Assembly: GCF_026240905.1 (NCBI RefSeq)
Contig: NZ_JAPEVI010000003.1
Location: forward strand, 4,280,501 to 4,344,500
DNA: 64,000 nt
Reading direction: 5' to 3'
Origin: Roseibium salinum
Lineage (GTDB): Bacteria > Pseudomonadota > Alphaproteobacteria > Rhizobiales > Stappiaceae
Below the pieces are notes generated by a model that had not been told where the DNA came from, made no database searches, and was given only the letters and a program-made list of their open reading frames with translations. Numbering within the stretch: the first letter of the stretch is position 1; each line of letters opens with the position of its first letter. This document shows, piece by piece, positions 17,360-26,425 of this stretch. The translations under genes and the position numbers were made by a program.

Positions 17360-18560
17360 ATGACGAAACGCGCTTTGCGCTGGGCCCTGCCGCTTATGGC
17401 AAGCATTGGCCTGGCGGCGGCCGGCACTTCGAGTGCCCTGGCCGAGGATATCAAGATCGCCCATGTCTACGGCAAAACCGGTGCCTTGGAAGCTTATGCC
17501 AAGCAATCGCATACCGGGCTGATGATGGGGCTGGAATACGCCACGGACGGGACGATGGAAATCGACGGCCGCAAAATCACGGTCATCGAGAAAGACACGC
17601 AGCTGAAGCCGGATGTCGGCAAGGCGGCGCTGGCGGAAGCCTATGGGGATGATGAGGTCGACATCGCGGTCGGTCCGGTTTCCTCCGGGGTTGCGCTCGC
17701 CATGCTGCCCGTTGCCGAGGAATATGAAAAGATCCTGATCGTGGAGCCGGCAGTGGCGGATCTCGATTACCGGCGAAAACTGGAACCGCTACATCTTCCG
17801 CACCGCGCGCAACTCCTCCCAGGATGCCATTTCCAACGCGGTCGCGCTTGGCCAGGAAGGCGTCTCCATTGCCACGCTGGCCCAGGATTACGCTTTCGGC
17901 CGCGACGGGGTCGCCGCCTTCAAGGAAGCCCTGGAGGGCACTGGCGCTGAGCTGGTCTTCGAGGAATACGCGCCGACCGACACCCAGGATTTCACCGCCA
18001 ACGCACAGCGCATCTTCGATGCCCTGAAGGACGCGCCGGGCCGCAAGTTCCTGTTCGTGATCTGGGCCGGCGGCGGCAATCCGATCAGCAAGATCAATGC
18101 CATGGAGCCGGAGCGCTTCGGCATCGAGATCGCGACCGGCGGCAACATCCTGGCGGCCATGAAGGCCTACAAGGATCTGCCCGGCATGGAAGGGGCGACC
18201 TATTACTACTACGAGATCCCGAAGAATCCGGTGAACGACTGGCTGGTTGCCGAACACCAGAAGCGTTTCGATGCCCCGCCCGATTTCTTCACCGCGGGCG
18301 GCATGTCGGCCGGCATTGCCATCGTCGAGGCGATCCGCAAGGCGGGCTCGACGGACACCGAGGATCTTATCGCCGCGATGGAAGGCATGGAATTCGAGAC
18401 GCCGAAGGGCAAGATGGTGTTCCGCGCAGAGGACCATCAGGCGCTGCAATCCATGTATCACTTCAAGATCAAGGTCGATCCGGATGTCGAATGGGGTATT
18501 CCGGAGCTGGTGCGCGAGCTCAAGATCGAGGACATGAACATCCCGATCCGCAACAAGTGA
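17360..18560 (+). pseudogene. Branched-chain-type ABC transporter substrate-binding protein, single-base frameshift
   Basis: Both halves belong to one Peripla_BP_6 (LivK-like) protein of about 400 residues. Frame 1 runs from ATG 17360 (GGGAGG 8 bases before) through a signal peptide ending ALAED to EPAVAD at about 17761. The protein then continues in the next frame as SITGENWNRYIFRTARNSSQ and on to the stop at 18560. One extra base near 17762-17764 (GATCTCG where GATTCG is expected) breaks the frame. As written, it would give a truncated product with an out-of-frame tail. All four downstream transporter genes are intact, so a sequencing error or very recent mutation is likely. Ligand unknown; fatty-acid-like or aromatic acid is inferred from the linked acyl-CoA genes. 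Confidence 0.85.
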
Positions 18561-18694
18561 TACCTTTGCGGCACGCGGCGGTCCGACCTGCTCGCCGCGC
18601 GGCCCGCAAGGCCGTCTCCCGACCGGTCGGTCCGATGTCGGTCCGGCCGGGCCCTCCTTCGCCTTGAACTCTCATTGAAGCCTGAGGATTTGCC

Positions 18695-19477
18695 GTGGCC
18701 AGGGAACACGCCATTCTGGAAACCAGGGACCTGACCATCCGCTTCGGCGGCCATGTGGCGGTGGACCGGGTTTCCTGCAGTTTTGACCGGGGGAGCCTCA
18801 CCGCGATCGTCGGGCCGAACGGCGCGGGGAAAACCACCTATTTCAATCTGATCTCCGGCCAGTTGACGGCGACCAGCGGCACGGTGTTGCTGAACGGCGA
18901 GGCGATCACCCGGATGTCCGTGCCGGAGCGCACCGACCGCGGTATCGGACGGGCCTTCCAGCTCACCAACCTGTTTCCCAGCTTGAGCGTGCGCGAGAAT
19001 GTCCGGCTCGTGGTTCAGGCGAAGGCGCGCAAGGGGTTCGATCTCTTCTCCATCGCCGAGAGCCATGTGGAGCTTGTGGAGCGGGCCAACCACGTGCTTT
19101 CGGAAGTCCGCCTGCTGGAACATGCCGACAGGATCGTCTCCTCATTGTCGCATGGCGACCAGCGCAAGCTGGAAGTGGCGCTGCTGATCGCCATGGGCCC
19201 CCAGGTTCTGATGTTCGACGAACCGACGGCGGGCATGAGCGTCGATGAAGTGCCCGTCATCCTCGAACTCATCCAGAAGCTGAAGAGCGACATGGATCGC
19301 ACGATCCTGCTCGTGGAGCACAAGATGGACGTGATCCGCAGCCTTGCGGACCGGATCATCGTTCTCCACAACGGCGAACTGGTTGCCGATGGCGATCCGG
19401 CGGACGTGATCGCGCTGCCGATCGTGCAGGAAGCCTATCTCGGCAAGGCACCGGAAAGCTCGGGGGAGGCGGCATAA
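18695..19477 (+). CDS. Branched-chain-type ABC transporter ATP-binding protein (LivG-like)
   Basis: A 260-residue ATPase: Walker A GPNGAGKTT, GRAFQLTNLFP Q-loop typical of LivG, signature LSHGDQRKLE, Walker B VLMFDEPTAG, switch LVEHKMDV. It powers uptake with the LivH/LivM-like permeases downstream. Start is GTG at 18695 with TGAGGA upstream. The preceding 134 bp after the binding-protein gene hold imperfect GC-rich hairpins (CGCGGCG...CGCCGCG around 18573-18598), probably for unequal expression. It is joined to the next gene by TAATG. Confidence 0.92.
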   Translation: MAREHAILETRDLTIRFGGHVAVDRVSCSFDRGSLTAIVGPNGAGKTTYFNLISGQLTATSGTVLLNGEAITRMSVPERTDRGIGRAFQLTNLFPSLSVRENVRLVVQAKARKGFDLFSIAESHVELVERANHVLSEVRLLEHADRIVSSLSHGDQRKLEVALLIAMGPQVLMFDEPTAGMSVDEVPVILELIQKLKSDMDRTILLVEHKMDVIRSLADRIIVLHNGELVADGDPADVIALPIVQEAYLGKAPESSGEAA

Positions 19478-20202
19478 TGGCTTCGACACTGCTTTCCCTC
19501 TATGGCGTTCACACCCATATCGGCCCCTACCATATTCTCCAGGGCGTGGATCTGATCGTGCCCGAGGGCGGGGTGACCGTGCTGCTCGGCCGCAATGGCG
19601 CGGGCAAGACCACCACATTGCGCACGATCATGGGGCTGTGGACCGCCAGCCGGGGCGAGATCCAGTTTGACGATCATGCCATCACCAGCCTGGCGACACC
19701 CGAGATCTCCCGGCGCGGCATTGCCTTCGTGCCGGAAGACATGGGGATCTTCACCGATCTGACCGTTGCGGAGAATATGCTTCTTGCGGCGGCGAACGGC
19801 CCGATGGATGCAAAGCGCCTTGCCTGGATCAAGGAGCTGTTTCCGCCCATCGGCACCTTCTGGAATTCCTCCGCCGGCACGCTTTCCGGGGGACAGAAGC
19901 AGATGCTGTCCGTCGCCCGGGCGATCATCGAGCCGCGCCGGCTGATCCTGATCGACGAGCCGACCAAGGGTCTGGCGCCGGCGGTCATCAAGGCGATGAG
20001 CGATGCCTTGCGGGAGTTGAAGGAAACCGACACGACCATCCTGCTGGTGGAACAGAATTTCGCCATGGCCTCCAGCATCGGCGACACCGTCGCCGTGATG
20101 GACGACGGCCGTATCATTCATTCCGGATCCATGCAGGAACTGGCTGCGGACGCCGCCTTGCAGGAAAAACTGATGGGCCTGAGCCTGGAGGCGCACCAAT
20201 GA
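19477..20202 (+). CDS. Branched-chain-type ABC transporter ATP-binding protein (LivF-like)
   Basis: A 241-residue ATPase: Walker A GRNGAGKTT, Q-loop VPEDMGIFTDLT, signature LSGGQKQ, Walker B LILIDEPTKGL, switch LVEQNFAMA as in LivF proteins. It pairs with the LivG-like ATPase. The start shares one base with the upstream stop and its stop overlaps the LivH-like start (ATGA), so the operon is tightly coupled. Confidence 0.93.
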   Translation: MASTLLSLYGVHTHIGPYHILQGVDLIVPEGGVTVLLGRNGAGKTTTLRTIMGLWTASRGEIQFDDHAITSLATPEISRRGIAFVPEDMGIFTDLTVAENMLLAAANGPMDAKRLAWIKELFPPIGTFWNSSAGTLSGGQKQMLSVARAIIEPRRLILIDEPTKGLAPAVIKAMSDALRELKETDTTILLVEQNFAMASSIGDTVAVMDDGRIIHSGSMQELAADAALQEKLMGLSLEAHQ

Positions 20203-21227
20203 ACGGGACAGCAATCAAACCGCGGATCGAGAGGATCCCGCTGAAGGAGCAGTTTTTCCAGAAGCTGCCGGTCCTGCTCGTGCCCTTGCTTGCGGTCGTC
20301 GGGCTTGTCGCGATCGGCGATCCGGCCAGCTGGCTGACGCTGACGGTCGCGGGGCTGGCGATGGGCATGATGGTCTTCATCATGGCTTCGGGCCTCACCG
20401 TGGTTTTCGGACTGATGGACGTGATCAATTTCGGCCACGGCGCCTTCGTGGCGGTCGGTGCCTTTGTCGGCTTCACGGTGCTGGCCTGGCTGGCGGGCTG
20501 GACGGCGTCTCCCAGCGTGATGCTGAACCTTGCGGCGGTGCTGATCGCCATTCTGGCGGCCATGGTCGTCACCGGCCTGCTCGGGATCGCCTTCGAGCGG
20601 GTGATCGTGATGCCCGTCTATGGCGAGCATCTGAAACAGATCCTGGTGACCATGGGCGGGCTGATCGTCGCCCAGCAGATGATCTATGTGGTCTGGGGGC
20701 CGGATGAACTGCACCTTTCCCGGCCGGAGGCCTTTCAGGGCGCGTTGGTGATCGGCGAGGCGGCCATCGAGAAATACCGTCTCGTGGCGGTCGGCGTCGG
20801 GCTCGCGCTGTTCCTGGCCATGCGCCACGTTCTCAAGTACACCAAGGTCGGGCTTCTCGTCCGGGCCGGCGTCGAGAACGGCGAGATGGTCGAGGCGCTC
20901 GGCTATCGTATCCGCCGCCTGTTCCTCATCGTGTTCATGACCGGTTCGGCGCTTGCCGGTCTCGGCGGGGTCATGTGGGGGCTCTATCAGGAGACGATCA
21001 CGGCGCATATGGGCTCGGACATCATGGTGCCGGTCTTCATCGTGGTCATTATCGGCGGGCTCGGCTCGGTCGAGGGCTGTTTCATCGGCGCGATGCTGGT
21101 CGGCCTGCTGGCCAATTACACCGCATTCCTTGCTCCGAAGGTCGCCCTTGTCTCGACCATCGCGCTGATGGTGGTCATCCTGATGTGGCGTCCGCAGGGG
21201 CTCTACCCGGTCGTCAAGGCGAAGTGA
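20199..21227 (+). CDS. Branched-chain-type ABC transporter permease (LivH-like)
   Basis: A 342-residue membrane protein of the BPD_transp_2 LivH class: hydrophobic spans throughout, the GLMDVINFGHGAFVAVGAF motif near residue 70 and IIGGLGSVEGCFIGAMLVG near the C-terminus. A charged N-terminal tail of about 25 residues precedes the first span. It forms the channel with the LivM-like protein. It begins by ATGA overlap with the LivF-like gene. Confidence 0.92.
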   Translation: MNGTAIKPRIERIPLKEQFFQKLPVLLVPLLAVVGLVAIGDPASWLTLTVAGLAMGMMVFIMASGLTVVFGLMDVINFGHGAFVAVGAFVGFTVLAWLAGWTASPSVMLNLAAVLIAILAAMVVTGLLGIAFERVIVMPVYGEHLKQILVTMGGLIVAQQMIYVVWGPDELHLSRPEAFQGALVIGEAAIEKYRLVAVGVGLALFLAMRHVLKYTKVGLLVRAGVENGEMVEALGYRIRRLFLIVFMTGSALAGLGGVMWGLYQETITAHMGSDIMVPVFIVVIIGGLGSVEGCFIGAMLVGLLANYTAFLAPKVALVSTIALMVVILMWRPQGLYPVVKAK

Positions 21228-21237
21228 GGACGCGGAC

Positions 21238-22299
21238 ATGCTCACCAGACTTCTTTCCGGCGACACGCCGCGCAGCAGCCTCCTGACGGCGCTCCTGCTG
21301 ATCATCCTGATCTCGCTCGCCTTCGCGCCGTTTCTCTTTCCCGGCACCAAGTCGGTGGAAACTGCGGCGCGCATCTGCATCTTCATCGTGCTGGTGGCGA
21401 GTTATGATCTCCTGCTCGGCTACACAGGCATCGTTTCCTTCGCGCATACGATGTTCTTTGGCATCGGCGCCTACGGCACGGCCCTCGCCCTGTCGACGAC
21501 GGGCCCGGGATACGGGGCGCTGATCTGGGGAATGGCGGCAGGGGCCGGCGTGGCGGCGCTCTTCGCGCTTGCCATCGGGCTGTTTTCCCTGCGCGTCAAG
21601 GCGATCTTCTTCGCAATGGTGACGCTGGCGGTTGCCAGCGCCTTTGCGGTCCTCGTGTCGCAGCTCTCCTGGCTGACCGGCGGCGAGGACGGGCTCAACT
21701 ACAAGATCCCGCGCGAGCTGACGCCGGCCTTCAAGCTGATCGACGAAAAGATCTTCGACGTGCGCATCAACGGCAAGCTGCTCGCCTATTACCTGGTGTT
21801 CTTCGTCTCGGTGATGCTGTTTCTGGTGATGCTCCGGATCGTCAATTCGCCCTTCGGCCGCACGCTCAAGGCGGTGCGTGACAATGCGTTCCGGGCCGAG
21901 GCGATCGGCTACCGCGTCGTCTGGTACCGGACGACAGCTACCGTGCTTTCCGCCGTCATGGCGGCGCTTGCAGGCTCGCTGCTGGCGATCTGGCTGCGCT
22001 ACACCGGTCCGGCGACGACGCTTTCCCTGGAGATCATGATCGACATCCTGCTGATGGTCGTGATCGGTGGCATGGGCACGCTCTACGGAGCCGTCCTCGG
22101 GGCGACCCTGTTCATTCTGGCGCAGACCTATCTGCAGGACCTGATGGGCGCCGCGTCCGAAGCGACCAGCGCGGTTCCGCTCGTCTCGATGCTTGTGGCG
22201 CCGGAACGCTGGCTGCTCTGGCTGGGCATTCTGTTCATCCTGTCGGTCTACTTCTTCCCCACCGGAATTGTCGGGCGGCTCAGGGCAGGACGCGGGTGA
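21238..22299 (+). CDS. Branched-chain-type ABC transporter permease (LivM-like)
   Basis: A 353-residue membrane protein of the LivM class (DLLLGYTGIVSFAHTMFFGIGAYG motif near residue 60; GGMGTLYGAVLGA near 280). It lies 10 bp after the LivH-like gene; its stop overlaps the following hydrolase start as GTGA. Completes a five-part importer of the hydrophobic amino acid/aromatic acid family. Confidence 0.92.
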   Translation: MLTRLLSGDTPRSSLLTALLLIILISLAFAPFLFPGTKSVETAARICIFIVLVASYDLLLGYTGIVSFAHTMFFGIGAYGTALALSTTGPGYGALIWGMAAGAGVAALFALAIGLFSLRVKAIFFAMVTLAVASAFAVLVSQLSWLTGGEDGLNYKIPRELTPAFKLIDEKIFDVRINGKLLAYYLVFFVSVMLFLVMLRIVNSPFGRTLKAVRDNAFRAEAIGYRVVWYRTTATVLSAVMAALAGSLLAIWLRYTGPATTLSLEIMIDILLMVVIGGMGTLYGAVLGATLFILAQTYLQDLMGAASEATSAVPLVSMLVAPERWLLWLGILFILSVYFFPTGIVGRLRAGRG

Positions 22300-23105
22300 G
22301 CGGTCAATTGCTTCATATCCGGGAGGAGGGCGCGGGGCGCCCGCTGGTGATGATCCACGGCTGGTCCTGTCCCGGCCAGTTCTTTCAGGGCCAGATGGAC
22401 GCGTTGAAATCCCATGCCCACTGCATCGTGCCGGACCTGCCCGGCCACCGAAAAACCGGCGGCCGGCTGCCGCTGAGCATCGAGTCGGCCGCCGATGCCG
22501 TTCACGCCTCGCTGGAGGAACGGGATGTGCGCAACGCGGTGCTGTGCGGCTGGTCCATGGGCGCGCTGGTTTCCTATGCAATGCTGGAACGCCACGGGAG
22601 CGGACGCATCGCCTCTGTCGTTGCCATCGACATGTCACCGAAAGTGCTCAACAGCGAAGACTGGCGGAACGGAACCATCAGCGGCCTGACCGCGGAGCTC
22701 AACGCCCATGTGCTGGACGTCATGGTCGCCGACTGGGCCAGATTGCCGGGCAGGATCGCAAGGCGGCTGTTCGCGGACGATCTGCCGACCGATCCCGAGC
22801 TGTTGGCCTTTGCCACAGCGCAGATCGAAGCGGCGGACCCGGCCCTTCTGAAGCCGATGTGGGCCTCGCTCACCGCGCAGGATTTCCGGCCGTTCCTGAA
22901 GGAGTTCCCCGTGCCGCTCCATCTGGCGGCCGGCCTGCGGAGCCAGCTCTACGGGCCGGCCGTGCACCGCTGGCATCAGGAACACGTGCCGGGTCTTCAC
23001 CTCCACCAGTTTGAAAGCTCCGGCCACGCGCCGCATCTGGAAGAGCCGGCGAGGTTCAATAGGCTGCTGCTGGATGTGATCCGGGGGAAGCCGATCAGGT
23101 GCTAG
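22296..23105 (+). CDS. Alpha/beta fold hydrolase
   Basis: A 269-residue single-domain hydrolase: oxyanion loop HGWSCPG near residues 21-27, nucleophile S87 in GWSMG and catalytic His in SSGHAPHLEEP near the C-terminus. The usual acid after strand 6 is not obvious: the segment reads AAGLRSQLY, a form seen in BioH-like esterases that place the acid elsewhere. GTG start overlaps the LivM-like stop, so it is co-translated with the importer and probably hydrolyses an ester or lactone form of the imported compound. Substrate unknown. Confidence 0.85.
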   Translation: MSGQLLHIREEGAGRPLVMIHGWSCPGQFFQGQMDALKSHAHCIVPDLPGHRKTGGRLPLSIESAADAVHASLEERDVRNAVLCGWSMGALVSYAMLERHGSGRIASVVAIDMSPKVLNSEDWRNGTISGLTAELNAHVLDVMVADWARLPGRIARRLFADDLPTDPELLAFATAQIEAADPALLKPMWASLTAQDFRPFLKEFPVPLHLAAGLRSQLYGPAVHRWHQEHVPGLHLHQFESSGHAPHLEEPARFNRLLLDVIRGKPIRC

Positions 23106-23172
23106 GCTCTCAGCAGGCGCGGAACAACCTGAACGCAGGTTGATCTAAACTCGCGAGAAGCTGGGCACGCAG

Positions 23173-23214
23173 CCTCATCCTGAGACGGTCCTGTCGGACC
23201 TCCTCAAGATGAGG
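23173..23214. repeat. Single unit of the dispersed palindromic repeat
   Basis: A 42-bp imperfect palindrome starting CCTCATCCTGAG and ending CCTCAAGATGAGG, with an inner GGTCC-TGTC-GGACC stem. Its outer part matches the arms of the element at 8795-8901. It sits between convergent genes and may terminate both. Confidence 0.6.
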
Positions 23215-23244
23215 ACTTTGTTGCCGCGACGTCCAGCGGTGCCT

Positions 23245-23997
23245 TCAGCGGCGTTGCGCCAGTTGATTGAGCAGCTGATCCGCATCGGCGGGGCGGGCGG
23301 CGATTTCCAGGATCAGTTTCTTGCGCACGGCATCGGCAAAGGTCGCGGGGCTGTCCGCCGTTACCACAAATGCTGCCGGCCCGCCGATGATGTCGCGGTA
23401 GAACCTGTCCTCCAGATCATAGGCAACCGGGCGGCCCGAACAGTGCCGGCAGAGGACGGCAAGACCGTTGATGACGATGCCGGAGGAGACCACCGTCTCC
23501 CGGGCTTCGGCAATGGTCGGGCCGTTCCAGTTGTTGGCGCTGTCGGCGGAAAGATCGATGACGCGGCGCAGGCCGGTGTGCTCATTGGTGTCGATCAGGT
23601 CCTTGCCCCTCAAGAGGGCGGCGCCGATCGCATTTCGCCCATAGGCCTCACGCGGCACGTCCATCAGCCTTGCCGCAAAGTCCCGTGCCGACGCCATGCC
23701 GTCGACCACCATCCAATCGACCACGACATGCTGGGAGGCCATGTCGGCCCATTCCACATAGGTGAGGGCGATCTTGCCATGGACGTTGCCGGTAATAGCG
23801 CTCAGCACCGACGGATCGGTGATCGCCTCGGCGTATCCGGACCGCTGAAAGCGGATTTCACCGTCGTCGATCGAACCCGTGGCATCCGCCAGCAGGACCA
23901 GTTCGAGATCCACCTCATCGCTGCGGGCAGGACTGGAGAGAAACAGGAAACAGGCAACTACGGCCAAAAACATCCGCATCACGATCCGCTCCGGCAA
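23245..23997 (-). CDS. DUF1194 domain-containing secreted protein (von Willebrand A-like)
   Basis: A 250-residue protein with an N-terminal signal peptide (FLAVVACFLFLSSPARSDE) and a DUF1194 domain over nearly all the rest. The start VLLADATGSIDDGE resembles the VWA metal-site DxSxS with Ala-Thr-Gly-Ser, and DLSADSANN holds a second ligand region. Probably a periplasmic VWA-type binding protein; no function is established that I know of. Starts at 23979 and 23973 are also possible. It stands alone between the hydrolase and hemA. Confidence 0.8.
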   Translation of the reverse strand: MPERIVMRMFLAVVACFLFLSSPARSDEVDLELVLLADATGSIDDGEIRFQRSGYAEAITDPSVLSAITGNVHGKIALTYVEWADMASQHVVVDWMVVDGMASARDFAARLMDVPREAYGRNAIGAALLRGKDLIDTNEHTGLRRVIDLSADSANNWNGPTIAEARETVVSSGIVINGLAVLCRHCSGRPVAYDLEDRFYRDIIGGPAAFVVTADSPATFADAVRKKLILEIAARPADADQLLNQLAQRR

Positions 23998-24134
23998 TCA
24001 GGCACTTTTTGATTAGCTAGGGCGTGACAGCGGAAAAGGAAAAGGTGGCGTGTGGATTTGCTGCTGAGGTGTGCCGCCGGCGGGCGCGAACGCCAGTTGC
24101 TCCAGCCGGAATGACAGGTTTAGCGGGGCGAAAC

Positions 24135-24163
24135 AGAAAAACCCGCCCTCTATGAGAGCGGGC
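24135..24163 (-). terminator. Rho-independent terminator of hemA
   Basis: On the minus strand a GC-rich hairpin (CCCGC, one mismatch, CTC, loop, GAG, GCGGG) is followed directly by TTTTTCTGTTT. It begins about 25 bp after the hemA stop. Confidence 0.75.
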
Positions 24164-24189
24164 CTGCCAAATCATTTGACTGGATCAGC

Positions 24190-25407
24190 TCACGCCACGG
24201 CGCGGGCGAGGGCGCACTGGGACCACAGGTCGTTGATCGCACTGGCGAGGTGTTCGATGTCATCGGCCGTGTGCAGCGGGGTCGGTGTGAAGCGCAGGCG
24301 CTCGGTGCCGACCGGAACCGTCGGATAGTTGATCGGCTGCACATAGATGCCGTAGGTCTCCAGCAGAATGTCGGAGAGCCATTTGCACTTCTTGGCATCA
24401 CCCACCATCACCGGAACGATATGGCTGTCATTGTCCATATGCGGGATGCCGCGCTTGTCGAGGGCGGCGCGCACCTGGGCGACCCGCGCCTTGTGCGCCT
24501 TGCGCTCGAAGGGGCTGTCTTTCAGGTGACGAATGGATGCGGCCGCGCCTGCGGCAAGTGCCGGCGGCAGAGCCGTGGTGAAAATGAAGCCGGAAGCGAA
24601 GGAGCGGATGAAGTCGACAACCGTCCTGGACCCGGTGATGTAACCGCCCATGACGCCGAAGGCCTTGCCGAGCGTGCCCTCGATGATCGTCAGGCGGTCC
24701 ATCAGGCCTTCGCGTTCGGCTACACCGCCGCCGCGCGGGCCGTACATGCCGACCGCGTGCACTTCGTCGAGATAGGTCAGCGCGCCGTACTTGTCGGCAA
24801 CGTCGCAGATCTCCCTGATCGGGGCAATGTCCCCGTCCATGGAGTAGACGCTTTCGAATGCCACCAGTTTCGGCGCATCCGGATCATCGGCCGCCATCAG
24901 CCGTTCCAGGTCGGCAACGTCGTTGTGCTTGAAGATGCGTTTTTCGCAGCGCGCGTGGCGGATGCCCTCGATCATGGAAGCATGATTGAGGGAGTCGGAA
25001 TAGACGATTATGCCCGGGACCTGGGAGGCCAGGGTGCCGAGAGCCGCCCAGTTGGAAACATAGCCGGAGGTGAAGATCAGCGCGGCTTCCTTGCCGTGCA
25101 GATCCGCCAGTTCCCGCTCCAGGAGGACGTGATAGTGATTGGTGCCGGAAATATTGCGCGTTCCGCCCGCGCCTGCGCCGCATTTCGCGATGACTTCCTG
25201 CATGGCGCCGACGACCTTCTCGTTCTGGCCCATGCCGAGGTAATCATTGGAGCACCAGACGGTGACCTCCTGAACGGAGCCGTCCTCACGGTAGCGCGTG
25301 GCACGCGGAAAGCTTCCGGCCTGGCGTTCCAGGTCGGCGAAGATCCGGTAATTTCCGTTGTCATGAAGTTTGTTAAGGCGTTCTTCCAGATACGCATTCA
25401 CGTCCAT
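24190..25407 (-). CDS. hemA: 5-aminolevulinate synthase
   Basis: A 405-residue PLP enzyme condensing glycine and succinyl-CoA to 5-aminolevulinate, the committed step of haem synthesis in alphaproteobacteria. [10 protein letters not shown] near residue 51, [13 protein letters not shown] near 81, [10 protein letters not shown] near 214 and the PLP lysine K248 in EGTLGKAFG are all present. Length matches the alphaproteobacterial HemA. It is a single-gene unit with its own terminator downstream and an FNR-type box 158 bp upstream of the start, so oxygen control is likely. Confidence 0.97.
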   Translation of the reverse strand: MDVNAYLEERLNKLHDNGNYRIFADLERQAGSFPRATRYREDGSVQEVTVWCSNDYLGMGQNEKVVGAMQEVIAKCGAGAGGTRNISGTNHYHVLLERELADLHGKEAALIFTSGYVSNWAALGTLASQVPGIIVYSDSLNHASMIEGIRHARCEKRIFKHNDVADLERLMAADDPDAPKLVAFESVYSMDGDIAPIREICDVADKYGALTYLDEVHAVGMYGPRGGGVAEREGLMDRLTIIEGTLGKAFGVMGGYITGSRTVVDFIRSFASGFIFTTALPPALAAGAAASIRHLKDSPFERKAHKARVAQVRAALDKRGIPHMDNDSHIVPVMVGDAKKCKWLSDILLETYGIYVQPINYPTVPVGTERLRFTPTPLHTADDIEHLASAINDLWSQCALARAVA

Positions 25408-25740
25408 GAAACCGGTCCTCTCTTCGCTGCGCGTGTACCGCAGCGCCCTCTCTCTCTATGCCGCGCGCATCTGCGGCTTTTCACATGCCTGAGACCATGG
25501 CGTCCAACCCCAGCCTAGCAGGTAACTTGTAGCTATTCAAAACTGCATTACCAAACTTCCGTCCTTGATCAAGGTCAAATGACGCAGATGCGTCCAAACG
25601 CCATAGGTCCTCGGACCGGGTGCAGCTGCCTGAATTCGCTCGCAAACCGCTAAAACACCCCTTCGGAAATTCTAGCGAAAATATAGGCAGGCCGCGCGGA
25701 AATGCGAGTGTTGCCAACAAGTCTCTTGCTTTCCCGGAGC
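25408..25740. other. Divergent control region between hemA and the TetR gene
   Basis: No gene is supported. It carries the hemA promoter region with an FNR-type box (25565-25578) and ends at the TetR operator (25741). I could not pick out convincing -10/-35 elements. Confidence 0.4.
25565..25578. promoter_or_regulatory. FNR/FnrL-type box upstream of hemA
   Basis: TTGAT-CAAG-GTCAA matches the FNR consensus TTGAT-N4-ATCAA at 9 of 10 positions. It lies 158 bp upstream of the hemA ATG. hemA is a known FnrL target in Rhodobacter, which supports the call. Confidence 0.65.
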
Positions 25741-25764
25741 AAACATGAATACTGATTCATGTTT
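25741..25764. promoter_or_regulatory. TetR-family operator, 24-bp palindrome
   Basis: AAACATGAAT-ACTG-ATTCATGTTT: perfect 10-bp arms with a 4-bp spacer, ending 25 bp before the TetR start. A near copy (21/24) lies over the promoter of the ABC importer at 17237-17260, indicating autoregulation plus control of a second locus by the same repressor. Confidence 0.75.
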
Positions 25765-25788
25765 CAGGAACGTTGGGAGGGTCCGGAC

Positions 25789-26415
25789 GTGAACAGATCG
25801 GCCGGAGATGCGGAGGCGCTGCAGAAGGCGTCCGGCAATCAACCGAAAACAGCTCGCGGCGAAGCAACGCGCAAGGCGATTCTCTCCGCGGCGGAACGCG
25901 TTATCGGCGCGAGGGGCTATAACGACGCTTCCATCGGCCACATTACCAGTGAGGCAGGTGTCGCCCAAGGCACGTTCTACATCTACTTCAACACCAAGGA
26001 ACAGGTGTTCTCCGAGCTGGTGCTGGAAATGGGCCGCCTCGTCCGCCACACGATCGCGGACGCAACTCTGGGAATTGACGACAGGCTGGAGGCCGAAAAG
26101 GCCGGCCTGACGGCGTTTCTGGAATTCGTCTGTGCCCATCCGGATCTTTACCGGATCGTCCAGGAAGCTCTTTTCGTCGACCCGCAGGCCTACCGGGAAT
26201 ACTACCAGACTTTCGCCGCCGGCTACCGTTCCGGACTGATCGCGGCCGAACAGGCCGGACAGATTTCGCCGGGCGATGCCGAGATCAGGGCCTGGGCGCT
26301 GATGGGGATCGGCCGCGCGCTTGGCGAGCAACTGGTCGTCTTCAAGACCGGCAGGCCGATCCCCGAGCTCGTTGCCGGCGCATACGACCTGATTGCCAAC
26401 GGTATCAAGCCGTGA
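25789..26415 (+). CDS. TetR/AcrR family transcriptional regulator
   Basis: A 208-residue repressor: N-terminal TetR HTH (about residues 20-75; ATRKAILSAAERVIGARG and IGHITSEAGVAQGTFYIYF) and an all-alpha ligand domain. GTG at 25789 is chosen because GGGAGG lies 8 bases before it; an upstream in-frame ATG (25759) falls inside the operator palindrome and has no ribosome site. It is followed 10 bp later by the enoyl-CoA hydratase gene. Acyl-CoA sensing is a reasonable guess given the linked acyl-CoA genes, but is inference. Confidence 0.9.
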   Translation: MNRSAGDAEALQKASGNQPKTARGEATRKAILSAAERVIGARGYNDASIGHITSEAGVAQGTFYIYFNTKEQVFSELVLEMGRLVRHTIADATLGIDDRLEAEKAGLTAFLEFVCAHPDLYRIVQEALFVDPQAYREYYQTFAAGYRSGLIAAEQAGQISPGDAEIRAWALMGIGRALGEQLVVFKTGRPIPELVAGAYDLIANGIKP

Positions 26416-26425
26416 GGCCCATGCC

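Noticed and set aside
17336..17950. A complete 204-residue protein
   Set aside because: Its last 60 residues are Arg/Pro-rich frameshift sequence; the true binding-protein sequence continues in the next frame.
25759..25788. ATG at 25759 as the start of the TetR gene
   Set aside because: It lies inside the perfect operator palindrome and has no ribosome site; GTG 25789 has GGGAGG at good spacing.
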